From positions 1 through 64,000 of the forward strand of contig NZ_BOMN01000122.1 in assembly GCF_016862215.1 (NCBI RefSeq): 64,000 nt of DNA, in the 5' to 3' direction. Below, in pieces: positions 28,685 through 38,200 of the stretch (position 1 is the stretch's first letter; each line of letters starts with the position of its first letter). The notes beneath the pieces are model-generated. The model was given only the letters and a program-made list of their open reading frames with translations. It did no database searches and was not told where the DNA came from. This stretch comes from Winogradskya humida. Lineage in GTDB: Bacteria; Actinomycetota; Actinomycetes; Mycobacteriales; Micromonosporaceae. The translations under genes and the position numbers were made by a program.

Positions 28685-29352
28685 ACCTCTCCTATCTGTT
28701 CGACGCGGCGCACTGGGATCCCACGCTGTCCGGCGGCATCCCCCAGCTGATCCTGTCCCACCTGGGATATGTCGCGCTGGCGCTGCTCATCGGCACGGTC
28801 ATCGCGCTGCCCGCGGGGCTCTACATCGGGCACACCGGGCGCGGCTCGTTCCTGGCCATCAACGCGGGCAACGCGGGCCGGTCACTGCCCACGCTGGGTC
28901 TGCTGATGCTCATGGTCACGTTGCTCGGGCTCGGGCTCACACCCGTACTCATCGCCCTGAGCGTGCTGGTCATCCCTCCGGTCCTGACCTCCGCGTACGC
29001 GGGAATGCGCAGCCTGGACCAGCGGGTCGTCGACGCCGCCCGGGGCATGGGCATGCGCCCCTGGCAGGTCCTCACCCGCGTCGAGCTGCCCATGGCCCTG
29101 CCCGTGCTGATGAGCGGGTTCCGCAGCGCCGCGCTCCAGGTCGTCGCGACGGCGACCGTCGCCGCGGCGGTGGGCCTCAGCGGTCTCGGCCGGCTGCTCA
29201 TCGACGGCCTGGCCGTCAACGACTATTCCCGAGTGCTGGCCGGCGCCATCGTCGTCGCGGTGCTGGCGGTCGGGCTCGATCTGCTGCTCGCACTGGTGCA
29301 GCGCTGGGTCGTATCCCCCGGCCTGAATCCCTCTCCGAAAGGTCCTTCATGA
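28681..29352 (+). CDS. OpuCD-type ABC permease
   Basis: A 223-residue second permease with the ALIGTVIALPAGLYIGHTGR and RSLDQRVVDAARGMGMRPWQ features of the family and AVGLSGLGRLLIDGL. I chose the GTG at 28681, which overlaps the previous stop as GTGA and has GGAG six bases upstream, over an in-frame GTG four codons earlier. Partner of the 28049 permease. Confidence 0.88.
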   Translation: MNLSYLFDAAHWDPTLSGGIPQLILSHLGYVALALLIGTVIALPAGLYIGHTGRGSFLAINAGNAGRSLPTLGLLMLMVTLLGLGLTPVLIALSVLVIPPVLTSAYAGMRSLDQRVVDAARGMGMRPWQVLTRVELPMALPVLMSGFRSAALQVVATATVAAAVGLSGLGRLLIDGLAVNDYSRVLAGAIVVAVLAVGLDLLLALVQRWVVSPGLNPSPKGPS

Positions 29353-30278
29353 CACGCATACGCCTGATCGGTGCGGCGATCGCCGCGCTGACGACGATCG
29401 CCCTCACCGGCTGCGGCGCCGGTGACGACCCGCTGAAGGACGACGCCGGTTCCGCGTCGTCGGCGCCGGGAAGCATCACCATCGGCTCGGCCAACTTCGC
29501 CGAGAGCGAGCTGCTCGCCGAGATCTACGCCCAGGCCCTCGAGGCCAAGCAGGTGAAGGTCAAGCGGACGTTCAACATCGGCGCCCGCGAGCTGTACCTC
29601 AAGGCGCTGCAGGACAAGTCGATCGACCTGCTCCCCGAGTACAACGGGGCCCTGCTCGCCGCGCTGGCCACCGGTGGCGCGCCCGAGGGCGTCAGCTCGC
29701 CGACCGACGTACTCGCCGCGCTCAAGAAGGTGCTGCCCGCCGGCACCGAGGTGCTGGAGCAGTCCGCCGCCGAGGACAAGGACACCCTCAGCGTCACCCA
29801 GGAGACCGCGACCAAGTTCAGCCTGAAGACCATCGACGACCTCAAGCCGGTGGCCGGTCAGCTCACCGTCGGCGCCGGGCCGGAGTGGGCCGAGCGCTAC
29901 CAGGGGCTCAAGGGCCTCGAGAGCCTGTACGGCGTGAAGTTCAAGGAGTTCAAGCCGCTCGACGCCGGTGGCCCGCTCACCGTCAAGGCGCTGACCGGTG
30001 GCGACATCGACGTCGGCAACGTGTTCTCCACGGACTCCGCGATCACCACGAACAAGCTCGTCGTGCTGGCGGACCCGAAGAACCTCTACACCGCGGAGAA
30101 CGTGCTGCCGCTGATCCGCTCCGAGGCGAACAACCCCACCGTCAGCGGGGCACTGAACGCGGTCTCGGCGAAGCTGACCACCGAGAACCTCACCACCTAC
30201 CTGGCCAAGGTGCAGGTCGACAAGCAGGACACCGCGGCGGTCGCCAAGGCGTTCCTGACCGAGAACGGCCTGGTCTGA
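29349..30278 (+). CDS. OpuCC-type glycine-betaine-family binding lipoprotein
   Basis: A 309-residue binding lipoprotein. Lipobox ALTGC at the end of the leader; mature part starts with ITIGSANFAESELLAEIYAQ and contains DLLPEYNGALLAAL, the hallmarks of the OpuAC/OpuC (QAT) family that binds trimethylammonium compounds. It is a separate protein; in the described ergothioneine importer EgtU the binding domain is fused to the permease. Ligand could be glycine betaine, choline, carnitine or ergothioneine. ATGA overlap with the permease; ends 4 bases from the convergent ssuC. Confidence 0.88.
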   Translation: MTRIRLIGAAIAALTTIALTGCGAGDDPLKDDAGSASSAPGSITIGSANFAESELLAEIYAQALEAKQVKVKRTFNIGARELYLKALQDKSIDLLPEYNGALLAALATGGAPEGVSSPTDVLAALKKVLPAGTEVLEQSAAEDKDTLSVTQETATKFSLKTIDDLKPVAGQLTVGAGPEWAERYQGLKGLESLYGVKFKEFKPLDAGGPLTVKALTGGDIDVGNVFSTDSAITTNKLVVLADPKNLYTAENVLPLIRSEANNPTVSGALNAVSAKLTTENLTTYLAKVQVDKQDTAAVAKAFLTENGLV

Positions 30279-30281
30279 GTC

Positions 30282-31031
30282 TCAGCGGCGCGCGGCGAGC
30301 AGGCGCCACCCGGCCAGTCCGAGCAGGGTGTCGCTGAGCTTGCCGAGCGCCGCGAGCAGGACTATCGCCAGGAGCATCACGTCGGTGCGGCCGGTGTTCT
30401 GACTGTCGATCAGCAGGAAGCCGAGCCCCATCGACGAGGCGATCAGCTCCGCGGCGACCAGGAAGAGCCACCCCTGGGCGAGACCCAGCCGCAACCCCGA
30501 CAGGATGGACGGGGTTGCGGCTGGGAACAGGACAGTGCCGATCAGCCGTACGCCCGAACGCCCGTAAGCCCGCCCCACCTCGACCAGCTGCGGGTCGACA
30601 TGCGCGAGCGCCGCCGACACGGTCGAATACACCGGGAAGAACGCCCCGATCGCCACCAGCACGATCTTCGGTGTCTCCCCGATCCCGAGCCACAGCAGCA
30701 GCAACGGCACCCACGCCAGTGACGGCACCGCGCGGAGCGCCTGGATGGTCGGCGACAGTGCGGCGTTCGCGGCGCGGGACAGCCCGACCAGCGCGCCGAG
30801 CGCCAGCCCACCGCCCGCCCCGAACGCGAAGCCGATCAGGACCCGCTGCGTGCTGATCGCCAGGTGGTGCCAGAGCTCCCCGCGCCCGGCCAGCTCGCCG
30901 AACGCGGCCACCACCTCGCCGGGCGGCGGCAACTGCGCCTCCGAGTAGACCCCGGAACCCGCCAGCAGCTGCCAGCTTCCCAGCAACGCCAACGGTACGA
31001 CGATGCCGAGCGCGCCCCGGGGCACGCTCAC
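30282..31031 (-). CDS. ssuC: SsuC-like aliphatic sulfonate ABC permease
   Basis: A 249-residue permease of the sulfonate/nitrate/taurine type, with RAVPSLAWVPLLLLWLGIG and HVDPQLVEVGRAYG (EAA loop) and about six hydrophobic segments. The GTG start overlaps the ssuA stop as GTGA; the longer open frame is out of family. Last gene of the ssuBAC operon and convergent with operon D. Confidence 0.85.
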   Translation of the reverse strand: MSVPRGALGIVVPLALLGSWQLLAGSGVYSEAQLPPPGEVVAAFGELAGRGELWHHLAISTQRVLIGFAFGAGGGLALGALVGLSRAANAALSPTIQALRAVPSLAWVPLLLLWLGIGETPKIVLVAIGAFFPVYSTVSAALAHVDPQLVEVGRAYGRSGVRLIGTVLFPAATPSILSGLRLGLAQGWLFLVAAELIASSMGLGFLLIDSQNTGRTDVMLLAIVLLAALGKLSDTLLGLAGWRLLAARR

Positions 31032-32020
31032 GTGGTGCTCCGCGCGGTCGCGTACTTCGGTTCGAGCAGCGTGTCGAGCGCCGTCCGGGCCGACTCCTCG
31101 CTCTTGACGTTGCCGTCCGCGATCAGCACCGGGAGGATCTTCTCGAACACGGCGCGCTGGGCGTCCCCGGGGACCGGGTCGACGTCGAGGCGGGTGCGCG
31201 TGGTCAGCACGAGCTTGGCGACGGCCGGGGAGATCTTCGCGTCGCGGGCGTACAACTCGACTGCCTGATCGGGGTTGGCCTGGATCCATGTGCGGGCCCG
31301 TTCGTAGGCGTTGACCACCGCTTGGGCCAGCTCGGGATGCGCGGCGAGAAAGGACTCGCGGGCATTGAGTACGCCGTACGAGTTGAACGCCACGTTGCGG
31401 TAGATCAGTTTCGAGCCTGCATCGGTCTCGCTGTGCGCCATCAGCGGGTCCAGCCCGGCCCACGCGTCGACCTGCCCCCGTTCGAGCGCGGTCTTCCCGT
31501 CGGCGTGCTGCAGGTTCACCACCGTGACGTCGGCCGGTTTCAGCCCCGCCTCGTCGAGCGCCCGCAGCAGGAAGAAGTACGGATCCGTGCCCTTGGTCGC
31601 CGCGATCTTCCTGCCGCGCAGCCCCGCCACCGAGGTGATCGGCGAGCCCTTCGGCACGACGACGGCGGCCCACTCCGGCTGGCTGAAGACGCTGATCGTC
31701 CTGATCGGCGTACCGTTGGCCCGGGCCACCAGCGCGGCCGCGCCCGCGGTCGAGCCGACGTCCAGAGCGTCGGCTCGCAGGCCCTCATTGGCCTTGTTGC
31801 TGCCCGCGGAGAGCTGCCAGGTGACCGTCACGCCCTTGGCCGCGAGGTCGGTCTCGAGCCATTTCTGCTCGCGCAGGACCAGGCTCGCGGGGTTGTAGTA
31901 GGCGTAGTCAAGGCGCAGCGTCGTCGTCTTTGCGGCCGCCGGCTCGTCCTCACCCTGGACGCAGCCGGTCAACAGGGTGAGAGACAACGCCGCGGCCACG
32001 GCGAAACGTACGGTCCTCAT
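31028..32020 (-). CDS. ssuA: SsuA-like aliphatic sulfonate binding lipoprotein
   Basis: A 330-residue lipoprotein with leader MRTVRFAVAAALSLTLLTGC, so the lipid Cys is residue 20. The mature chain has the SsuA-type order LRLDYAYYNPASLVLREQKW, VTWQLSAGSNKANEGL, DVGSTAGAAALVARA and GRKIAATKGTDPYFFLLRAL. It captures alkanesulfonates or relatives for the adjacent permease and ATPase. ATGA-coupled to ssuB. Confidence 0.87.
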   Translation of the reverse strand: MRTVRFAVAAALSLTLLTGCVQGEDEPAAAKTTTLRLDYAYYNPASLVLREQKWLETDLAAKGVTVTWQLSAGSNKANEGLRADALDVGSTAGAAALVARANGTPIRTISVFSQPEWAAVVVPKGSPITSVAGLRGRKIAATKGTDPYFFLLRALDEAGLKPADVTVVNLQHADGKTALERGQVDAWAGLDPLMAHSETDAGSKLIYRNVAFNSYGVLNARESFLAAHPELAQAVVNAYERARTWIQANPDQAVELYARDAKISPAVAKLVLTTRTRLDVDPVPGDAQRAVFEKILPVLIADGNVKSEESARTALDTLLEPKYATARSTT

Positions 32021-32817
32021 GGTTGCGTCCTTCCGTGGACTGTCGGTGTTCCTACTCCGAGCTCGGCCAGCAGCTCGACACGCAGTTCGGCCAGTACCGG
32101 GTCGGCGCGGTCCCGCGGCCGGGCACCCGGAACAGCGATCACCGACCGGATGGTGGCGGCTTTGCCCGTGACGCCGAGCAGCACGACGCGATCGGCGAGG
32201 TGCAGTGCCTCGTCCACGTCATGGGTGACCAGCAGGACCGTGGTCCCGGCCGTACGCTGCACATCGACCAGCAGGTCCTGCATGCGCAGCCGGGTCAGCG
32301 CGTCGAGCGCGGCGAACGGCTCGTCGAGCAGCAGGACGCCGGGGCGCCGGGCCAGGGCGCGGGCCAGCGCTGCCCGTTGCGCCATGCCGCCGGAGAGCTG
32401 ACGCGGGCGGTGCCGGGCGAAGTCGCGGAGCCCGACCACGTCGAGCCAGTGTTCGACCTCGGTGCGGGCCTGCTCGCCGGTGACCCCGCGCGGGAGCCCG
32501 AACGCGACGTTGCGGTGCAGCGTGCGCCAGGGCATCAGCCGCGGCTCCTGGAAGACGACGGCGCAGCGGGGCTCGAACCGGCGCACCGGCCGGCCGTCGA
32601 CCGAAAGTGATCCCTCACCGGTCGTCTCGAGACCACCGGCCATCCGCAGCAGCGTGGACTTGCCGCACCCGGACGGGCCGAGCACCGCGATCACCTCGCC
32701 TGCGGCGACGCTGAGGTCGATACCGGTCAGCACGGGCCGGCCGCGTCCATTCACGACGAAGTCCTTGCCCACGCGCGAGAAGTCCAGACCGGCCGGTCCC
32801 GGCAACGACGACGACAT
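32017..32817 (-). CDS. ssuB: SsuB-like aliphatic sulfonate ABC ATPase
   Basis: A 266-residue ATPase: Walker A GPSGCGKST, Q-loop VFQEPRLMPWRTLHRNV, signature LSGGMAQRAALARAL, Walker B VLLLDEPFAALDA and H-loop LVTHDVDEALHLAD, the exact pattern of SsuB. First gene of its operon; the CCTA-N9-TAGG element lies 22 bases upstream of its ATG, which fits control by sulfur supply. Confidence 0.9.
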   Translation of the reverse strand: MSSSLPGPAGLDFSRVGKDFVVNGRGRPVLTGIDLSVAAGEVIAVLGPSGCGKSTLLRMAGGLETTGEGSLSVDGRPVRRFEPRCAVVFQEPRLMPWRTLHRNVAFGLPRGVTGEQARTEVEHWLDVVGLRDFARHRPRQLSGGMAQRAALARALARRPGVLLLDEPFAALDALTRLRMQDLLVDVQRTAGTTVLLVTHDVDEALHLADRVVLLGVTGKAATIRSVIAVPGARPRDRADPVLAELRVELLAELGVGTPTVHGRTQP

Positions 32818-32838
32818 GCCCGCATGTTAGCTAGTATT

Positions 32839-32855
32839 CCTACAGGTTTACTAGG
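32839..32855. promoter_or_regulatory. CCTA-N9-TAGG candidate operator upstream of ssuB
   Basis: CCTACAGGTTTACTAGG, an exact copy of the 17-bp pattern shared with 38175 and 43753. It lies just upstream of the probable -10 region of ssuBAC, a position suited to repression. Confidence 0.6.
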
Positions 32856-32990
32856 CTTGGCCGCCGGCCCTGCCAGGCCGCCGGGTGAACCACGGGCATC
32901 GCATTGATGACTTCGCAACATTCCGGGTGTGATTTTGAGATAATTTCCGGGAAAGCGAAATCGAGCCGGCCGAGATCGATCTTCAAACGT

Positions 32991-33019
32991 TTGACGCCCC
33001 CTGCCGGGTGCTATACCTT
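32991..33019 (+). promoter_or_regulatory. Probable promoter of the oxygenase-ArgG operon
   Basis: TTGACG, 17-bp spacer, TACCTT (TANNNT). It would start transcription near 33026 and leave a leader of roughly 155 nt before the GTG at 33183. Confidence 0.5.
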
Positions 33020-33072
33020 TCCGATGGAAGGCACGGGGTGTGCGGACCCATCACCTCTTCTTGCTCCCGATC

Positions 33073-33086
33073 TTGATCATGATCAA
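33073..33086. promoter_or_regulatory. 14-bp perfect palindrome in the leader
   Basis: TTGATCATGATCAA is self-complementary over all 14 bases, downstream of the predicted promoter and upstream of the oxygenase start. Candidate operator. Confidence 0.45.
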
Positions 33087-33182
33087 TCGCGGGCGTCCGC
33101 ATACCGATCTCACCCATCGCTGTGCTGCTGCGCGCCTGCGCCATTATCGGCACCATCGTGCGCTGCGATGAATGGGGGAACC

Positions 33183-33930
33183 GTGCTCCGAGAAGATCGC
33201 GAGACCAGATCCATCGATGCCCGGATAGAACGGCATCTGGCCGAGCGGGTCGACGGCGAGCAGCATTGGATGGCCCGCAAGTCGCTCTACGAGACCGGCT
33301 TCGCCCTGGTGTCCTATGTGCTCCCGCAGGACGTCAAGGAACGCCTCGACGAGGAGATGGCCGCGCTCATCGACGCGCAGTCGATCCGCCGTGACATGCG
33401 ATTCGCCCAGACCGGCAACAGCCCCCGCAAGATGCGCAACGTCTCCGCGGCGGACATCCACCAGCACAACGGCCCGGTCCGCGAGCTCTACGACTCCGCC
33501 GCACTGCGTGGCGCGCTCTCGGCCGTGGCCGGTGAGGACGTCCTCACCTGCCCGTACGCGCCGGAGCACTACGTGATCACGCATCTGGAACGGCCCGGCG
33601 ACACCCACGGATGGCATTGGGACGACTACAGTTTCGGCGTCATCTACGTCGCCGAGGTGCCCGACGTCGAGCTCGGCGGATTTGTGCAGACGGTGCCCAA
33701 CACCGTCTGGGACAAAACCAATCCCCGCGTTTTCCAGAACCTCGTCGACAATCCGATTGTTTCCTATTCGCTGCGCCCCGGCGATATGTATCTCCTGCGC
33801 ACCGACACCACTTTGCACCGCGTCCACCCGGTGGAGACCGGTGGCCGCCGCACCATTGTCAACATGGCCTTCGCCGCCGCCCGTGATCTGTCCAAGGAGA
33901 TCGACCACGAGACGATGGAGGAGCTGTTCC

Positions 33931-33938
<8 letters not shown>
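33183..33938 (+). CDS. Fe(II)/2-oxoglutarate-dependent oxygenase (HalD/BesD-like, HxD type)
   Basis: About 251 residues. The core holds GWHWDDYSFGVIYVAEVP with a His145-Trp-Asp147 metal pair, a distal His in TTLHRVHPV (His212) and an Arg about ten residues on in RRTIVNMAF for 2-oxoglutarate. The layout resembles the small soluble amino-acid hydroxylase/halogenase group (BesD/HalD), but Asp in place of the halogenase Gly predicts hydroxylation. I prefer GTG 33183, preceded by GGGGGA, to ATG 33168, which has no ribosome site. Overlaps argG by 8 bases, so the oxidised product is probably linked to the ArgG reaction. Confidence 0.75.
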
Positions 33939-35138
<1,200 letters not shown>

Positions 35139-35142
<4 letters not shown>

Positions 35143-36059
35143 GGATCGTCTTCTTCGGGTACGGCGTGCTCGGCGCGGTGGCCCTGGACGGGCTGCTCGC
35201 CGCGCACACCGTGGCCCTGGTCATCACGCACCCGGCCGACTTCAGCGGTCTCGGCGAGCCCGACGTGCAGGAGCTCGCGGAGCGGCACGGCCTGCCGGTG
35301 GTGCTGTCGGCGTTCGGCGCCGAGCCGGACCTCGCGGACCGGATCCGGGCGGCGGCACCCGACCTGGTCGTGTCCACGAACTGGCGCACCCGGCTGCCGG
35401 CGGACCTGCTGTCGCTGGCCCCGCTCGGCGCGCTGAACGTCCACGACGCGCTGCTGCCGAAGTATTCCGGGTTCGGCGCGATCAACTGGGCGATCCGCAA
35501 CGGCGAGGCGGAGACCGGTGTGACGGTGCACGTCATGGAACCGGACTTCGACTCCGGCCCCGTGATGGCGCGCACGGTGGTGCCGATCGGCCCCGACGAG
35601 CTGGCCGGCGACCTGTACGACCGGGTCACCGCCGCGTACGTGCCGACGTTGAACGCGGCGATCGAGGCACGGGCCGGAGGGTCGACCGGCACGCCGCAGG
35701 ACCCGTCGGCGCGGACCTTCTACCACCGGATCGGCGCCGCCGACGTGCGGATCGACTGGACGCTGCCGAGCCTGGCGGCGTACGCGCTGGTGCGGGCGCA
35801 GTCGGACCCGTACGTCAACGCGTGGACCACGTACGACGGTGACGAGGTCCACGTGAAGGCCGCCCGGATGCCGGAGTCGGCCATCTGCGGCACGCCCGGC
35901 CGGCTGATCCGGCGGACGGGTGACGGCGTGACCGTCGGCTGCGGACCCGTGGGCGCACCCGGCTCGCGGGGCCTCGTGCTGCTGACCGTTCAGCCCGCCG
36001 GGTCGGGCGAGCTACCGGCCGCCGACTACTTCAAACGGATGGGCGGATACCTGCTGTAG
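35139..36059 (+). CDS. Methionyl-tRNA-formyltransferase-like small-molecule formyltransferase
   Basis: A 306-residue 10-formyl-tetrahydrofolate-dependent formyltransferase. The N-terminal domain has VFFGYGVLGAVALDGLL, the catalytic block LNVHDALLPKYSGFGAINWA (Asn, His) and GVTVHVMEPDFDSGPV (Asp); an FMT-type C-terminal barrel follows from YHRIGAADVRIDW. It lacks the RxxRxxG features expected for tRNA binding as far as I can see and is ATGA-coupled to argG. It more likely formylates an amino group of the pathway product, as ArnA- or amino-sugar-type formyltransferases do. Confidence 0.8.
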
Positions 36060-36120
36060 CACGGCGTACGACCTCGAGAGCACTTTCAGGCACAGGTAAT
36101 CGGCAGGAGACCGCTTCGCG

Positions 36121-37464
36121 ATGGCCACACCCGTCACCTCCACCACCTCGTTGACCCGCTCGTTGCGGGCCCCCGGGCTGATCGTGCACTACGTCAGCTC
36201 GGTGATCGGTGTCGGCGTACTGATCATCCCCGGGCACGCGGCGGAGGCGGCCGGCCCGCTCTCGCTGGTGGCCTGGCTGTTACTGATCGTCTACTCGTAC
36301 CCGTTCGCGCTGATCTTCGCGCGGCTGTCCATGCTGTACCCGACGAGCCGGGGCATCCCGGAGTTCATCGAGCGCGCGTTCGGGCGCCGGCCCGCGCAGA
36401 TCTCGTCGGTCTTCCTTGTCCTGACGCTGCTGGTGGCCAACCCGGTGCTCGGTCTCGCCGCCATCCGTTACCTCTTCACGATCTGGGACCCGGACCCGAG
36501 CAACCTGACCGTCATCGGGTACGGCTTCCTGGTCGTCCTCGCCTCGATCCTGTTCAACCTGCTCGGCATCAAGGTCAGCACGCGACTGCAGGCGACCCTG
36601 CTCACGGTGCTCGTCGCGTTCCTCGTCGTGGTCATCGCGGTGTCGTTGCCGCACGCCGAGCCCGCCAACCTGACCCCGTTCGCCCCGCACGGCTGGGGCG
36701 CGCTCGGCTCCGCGCTGATCATCTGCTTCTTCGGCTTCATCGGCTGGGAGAACGCCGCCCCGGTCGCCGAGGAGGTCGTGGACCCGCCGCGGACGTTCCC
36801 CCGGGCCATCTTCCTGGCCGTGTTCCTGGTCGGCGCGCTCTACTTCCTCATGGCCGTCACGGTCATCCTGGTCGTGCCCGCCGACGTCGCGAGCGGCGAG
36901 CAGATCACCGCGTTCACCACGCTGCTGAAGATCGCCTCGGGGCAGAGCATCGCGATCGTCGGCAACATCGTCGCCGTGGTGCTGCTCATCCTCGCGACGA
37001 ACGCCTGGGTCCTCGGCACGTCCCGGGTCATCTACGCCACCGCCCGCGACGGACTGCTCCCGGCGGCGCTGACCAGGGTGTCGCGGCGCAACGGGGTGCC
37101 GTACGGCGCGCTGCTGTTCCTGATCCCCGGTTACGGCGTCTTCCTGGGCATCCTCGCGCTCACCGGGCGCGACGAGACCCTGATCATCACCGCGTCGTCG
37201 GCGGCGTTCCTGCTCATCTTCCTGGTGACGTTCCTGGCCGCCCGCAAGCTGCTGGTCGGCCGCGGGATCCGCGCCCTGAACATGACGATCATCGTGGTCA
37301 CGGTCGTCATCATCCCGTTCTTCCGCGACAGCCTGCTCTACGCCGTGGCGTTCTTCCTGATCGCGTTCCTGCTCATCACCATGCGGGGCAGGACCACCAC
37401 CCCCGAGGCCGAGGAACCGAGCGCGGAGGAACCGAGCACCGAGGAGGTGAGCAGCCGTGACTGA
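36121..37464 (+). CDS. APC-superfamily amino acid transporter
   Basis: A 447-residue amino acid/polyamine/organocation transporter with about 12 hydrophobic helices. SSVIGVGVLIIPGHAAEAAGP in the first helix is the APC substrate motif (the G-V-G-V-L stretch), and FFGFIGWENAAPVAEEVVDP lies in helix 6. The C-terminal tail is Glu/Pro/Ser-rich with repeated EEPS. It follows the formyltransferase by 61 bases and may export the cassette's product or import its precursor. GGAG lies about 12 bases upstream of the ATG. Confidence 0.85.
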   Translation: MATPVTSTTSLTRSLRAPGLIVHYVSSVIGVGVLIIPGHAAEAAGPLSLVAWLLLIVYSYPFALIFARLSMLYPTSRGIPEFIERAFGRRPAQISSVFLVLTLLVANPVLGLAAIRYLFTIWDPDPSNLTVIGYGFLVVLASILFNLLGIKVSTRLQATLLTVLVAFLVVVIAVSLPHAEPANLTPFAPHGWGALGSALIICFFGFIGWENAAPVAEEVVDPPRTFPRAIFLAVFLVGALYFLMAVTVILVVPADVASGEQITAFTTLLKIASGQSIAIVGNIVAVVLLILATNAWVLGTSRVIYATARDGLLPAALTRVSRRNGVPYGALLFLIPGYGVFLGILALTGRDETLIITASSAAFLLIFLVTFLAARKLLVGRGIRALNMTIIVVTVVIIPFFRDSLLYAVAFFLIAFLLITMRGRTTTPEAEEPSAEEPSTEEVSSRD

Positions 37465-37489
37465 GCTGCCGAGCCCGATCAGCGCCTGA
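37457..37489 (+). other. Ten-codon ORF with near-perfect Shine-Dalgarno at the operon end
   Basis: GTG at 37457, inside the last codons of the transporter, is preceded six bases upstream by GGAGGTGA, the best ribosome site in the window. The frame reads MTELPSPISA and stops. It could be the truncated start of a lost gene, a real mini-peptide or chance. Part of the following hairpin overlaps it. Confidence 0.35.
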
Positions 37490-37529
37490 CGCGCCCGGGC
37501 TCCCGGTTCAGCGCGTACGTCAGACGCTG
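37480..37529. terminator. Bidirectional hairpin between convergent genes
   Basis: CAGCGCCTGACG (37480-37491) pairs with CGTCAGACGCTG (37518-37529), 11 of 12 matches, around a loop containing a second GC-rich stem (GAGCCCG/CGGGCTC, 37471-37502, alternative pairing). It spans the ends of the transporter and the FMN reductase genes. No T-tract. Confidence 0.5.
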
Positions 37530-38002
37530 ATCGCGGCGGCGTACTGGTCGGCGACGCCGGTGAGGTCGGCCATCTCGGTCTCGATCGCGGTCAGCCCGAA
37601 GTCGACGACGTCCGCCCCCAGCTCGCGCAGCAGCCGCGCGAGGAACGCCTCGGTGGCGTCGGCCTGCGACTGGAACGTGGCGGTCACGACGGGCACGGCG
37701 ACGACCCCCGCGAGGGCGTTGGCCGGCAACTGGTCCAGGAACGCCTTGAGCGCCCCGGAATACGAGCCCTGATAGGTCGGCGTCGCCACGATGAGCAGCG
37801 TCGCCCCCTGCACGTCCGCCAGCGCATGGCCCGTCCGGTCGTCCCCCGGGACGAGCAGGGCGGGCCCGAGCTCGGCGATGTCGACCAGGGCCACGGTGCA
37901 GCGCTTTCCGGGCCCGGCCAGCCGTTCCCCGACGGCCCGGGCGAGCTGCAACGTCCTCGACCCCGGACGCGGATGCCCGCAGATCACTACGACGTCCGTC
38001 AT
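37520..38002 (-). CDS. SsuE/MsuE-type NADPH-dependent FMN reductase
   Basis: A 160-residue flavodoxin-fold reductase: ICGHPRPGSRTLQLARAV binds FMN phosphate, and TPTYQGSYSGALKAFLDQLP is the SsuE-type substrate and tetramer segment. It reduces free FMN for two-component LLM monooxygenases, of which this window has several. I chose the ATG at 38002 with AGGAAG upstream; an extension of 13 residues is open but not conserved-looking. Divergent from the DUF1684/ABC operon. Confidence 0.85.
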   Translation of the reverse strand: MTDVVVICGHPRPGSRTLQLARAVGERLAGPGKRCTVALVDIAELGPALLVPGDDRTGHALADVQGATLLIVATPTYQGSYSGALKAFLDQLPANALAGVVAVPVVTATFQSQADATEAFLARLLRELGADVVDFGLTAIETEMADLTGVADQYAAAISV

Positions 38003-38154
38003 CAGCACTTCCTTCCGGTCGCCATCTCCCTTCCCCATCATGCGGCCCCATGCCCCGAATGACCATCCGTCAATTCGTCCTTACCGAAAGTCACCAATAA
38101 GCGGATGGTGCGCGGTAAAGCCATATTCCGATCACCGCAGGCCTGTGACCAGGG

Positions 38155-38169
38155 CAACCTTGGATAGCA
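38155..38169 (+). promoter_or_regulatory. Shared -35-region element
   Basis: CAACCTTGGATAGCA, identical at 14 of 15 positions to 43728-43742. TTGGAT is a plausible -35. It lies 5 bases before the CCTA-N9-TAGG site. Confidence 0.5.
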
Positions 38170-38174
38170 GTAAA

Positions 38175-38191
38175 CCTATGGAATCTATAGG
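38175..38191. promoter_or_regulatory. CCTA-N9-TAGG candidate operator upstream of the DUF1684/ABC operon
   Basis: CCTATGGAATCTATAGG, arms CCTAT/ATAGG around seven bases, ending nine bases before the ATG at 38201. It should block or steer transcription of operon 38201-43696. Confidence 0.62.
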
Positions 38192-38200
38192 GTTTGAGCC

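Larger units (their letters stand above)
32856..33182. other. Non-coding region between ssuB and the oxygenase operon
   Basis: About 330 bp without a convincing gene and with lower GC than its surroundings. It holds the palindrome TTTCCGGGAAA (32944-32954), a -35/-10 pair at 32991-33019 and the palindrome TTGATCATGATCAA (33073-33086). The oxygenase frame is open through the region, but its conceptual product (Ser/Pro/Cys-rich, three consecutive Cys) is not protein-like. Confidence 0.6.

Noticed and set aside
32904-33182. N-terminal extension of the oxygenase gene
   Set aside because: The frame is open, but the sequence is AT-richer, contains promoter-like and palindromic elements, and translates to a Ser/Pro/Cys-rich stretch unlike the family.
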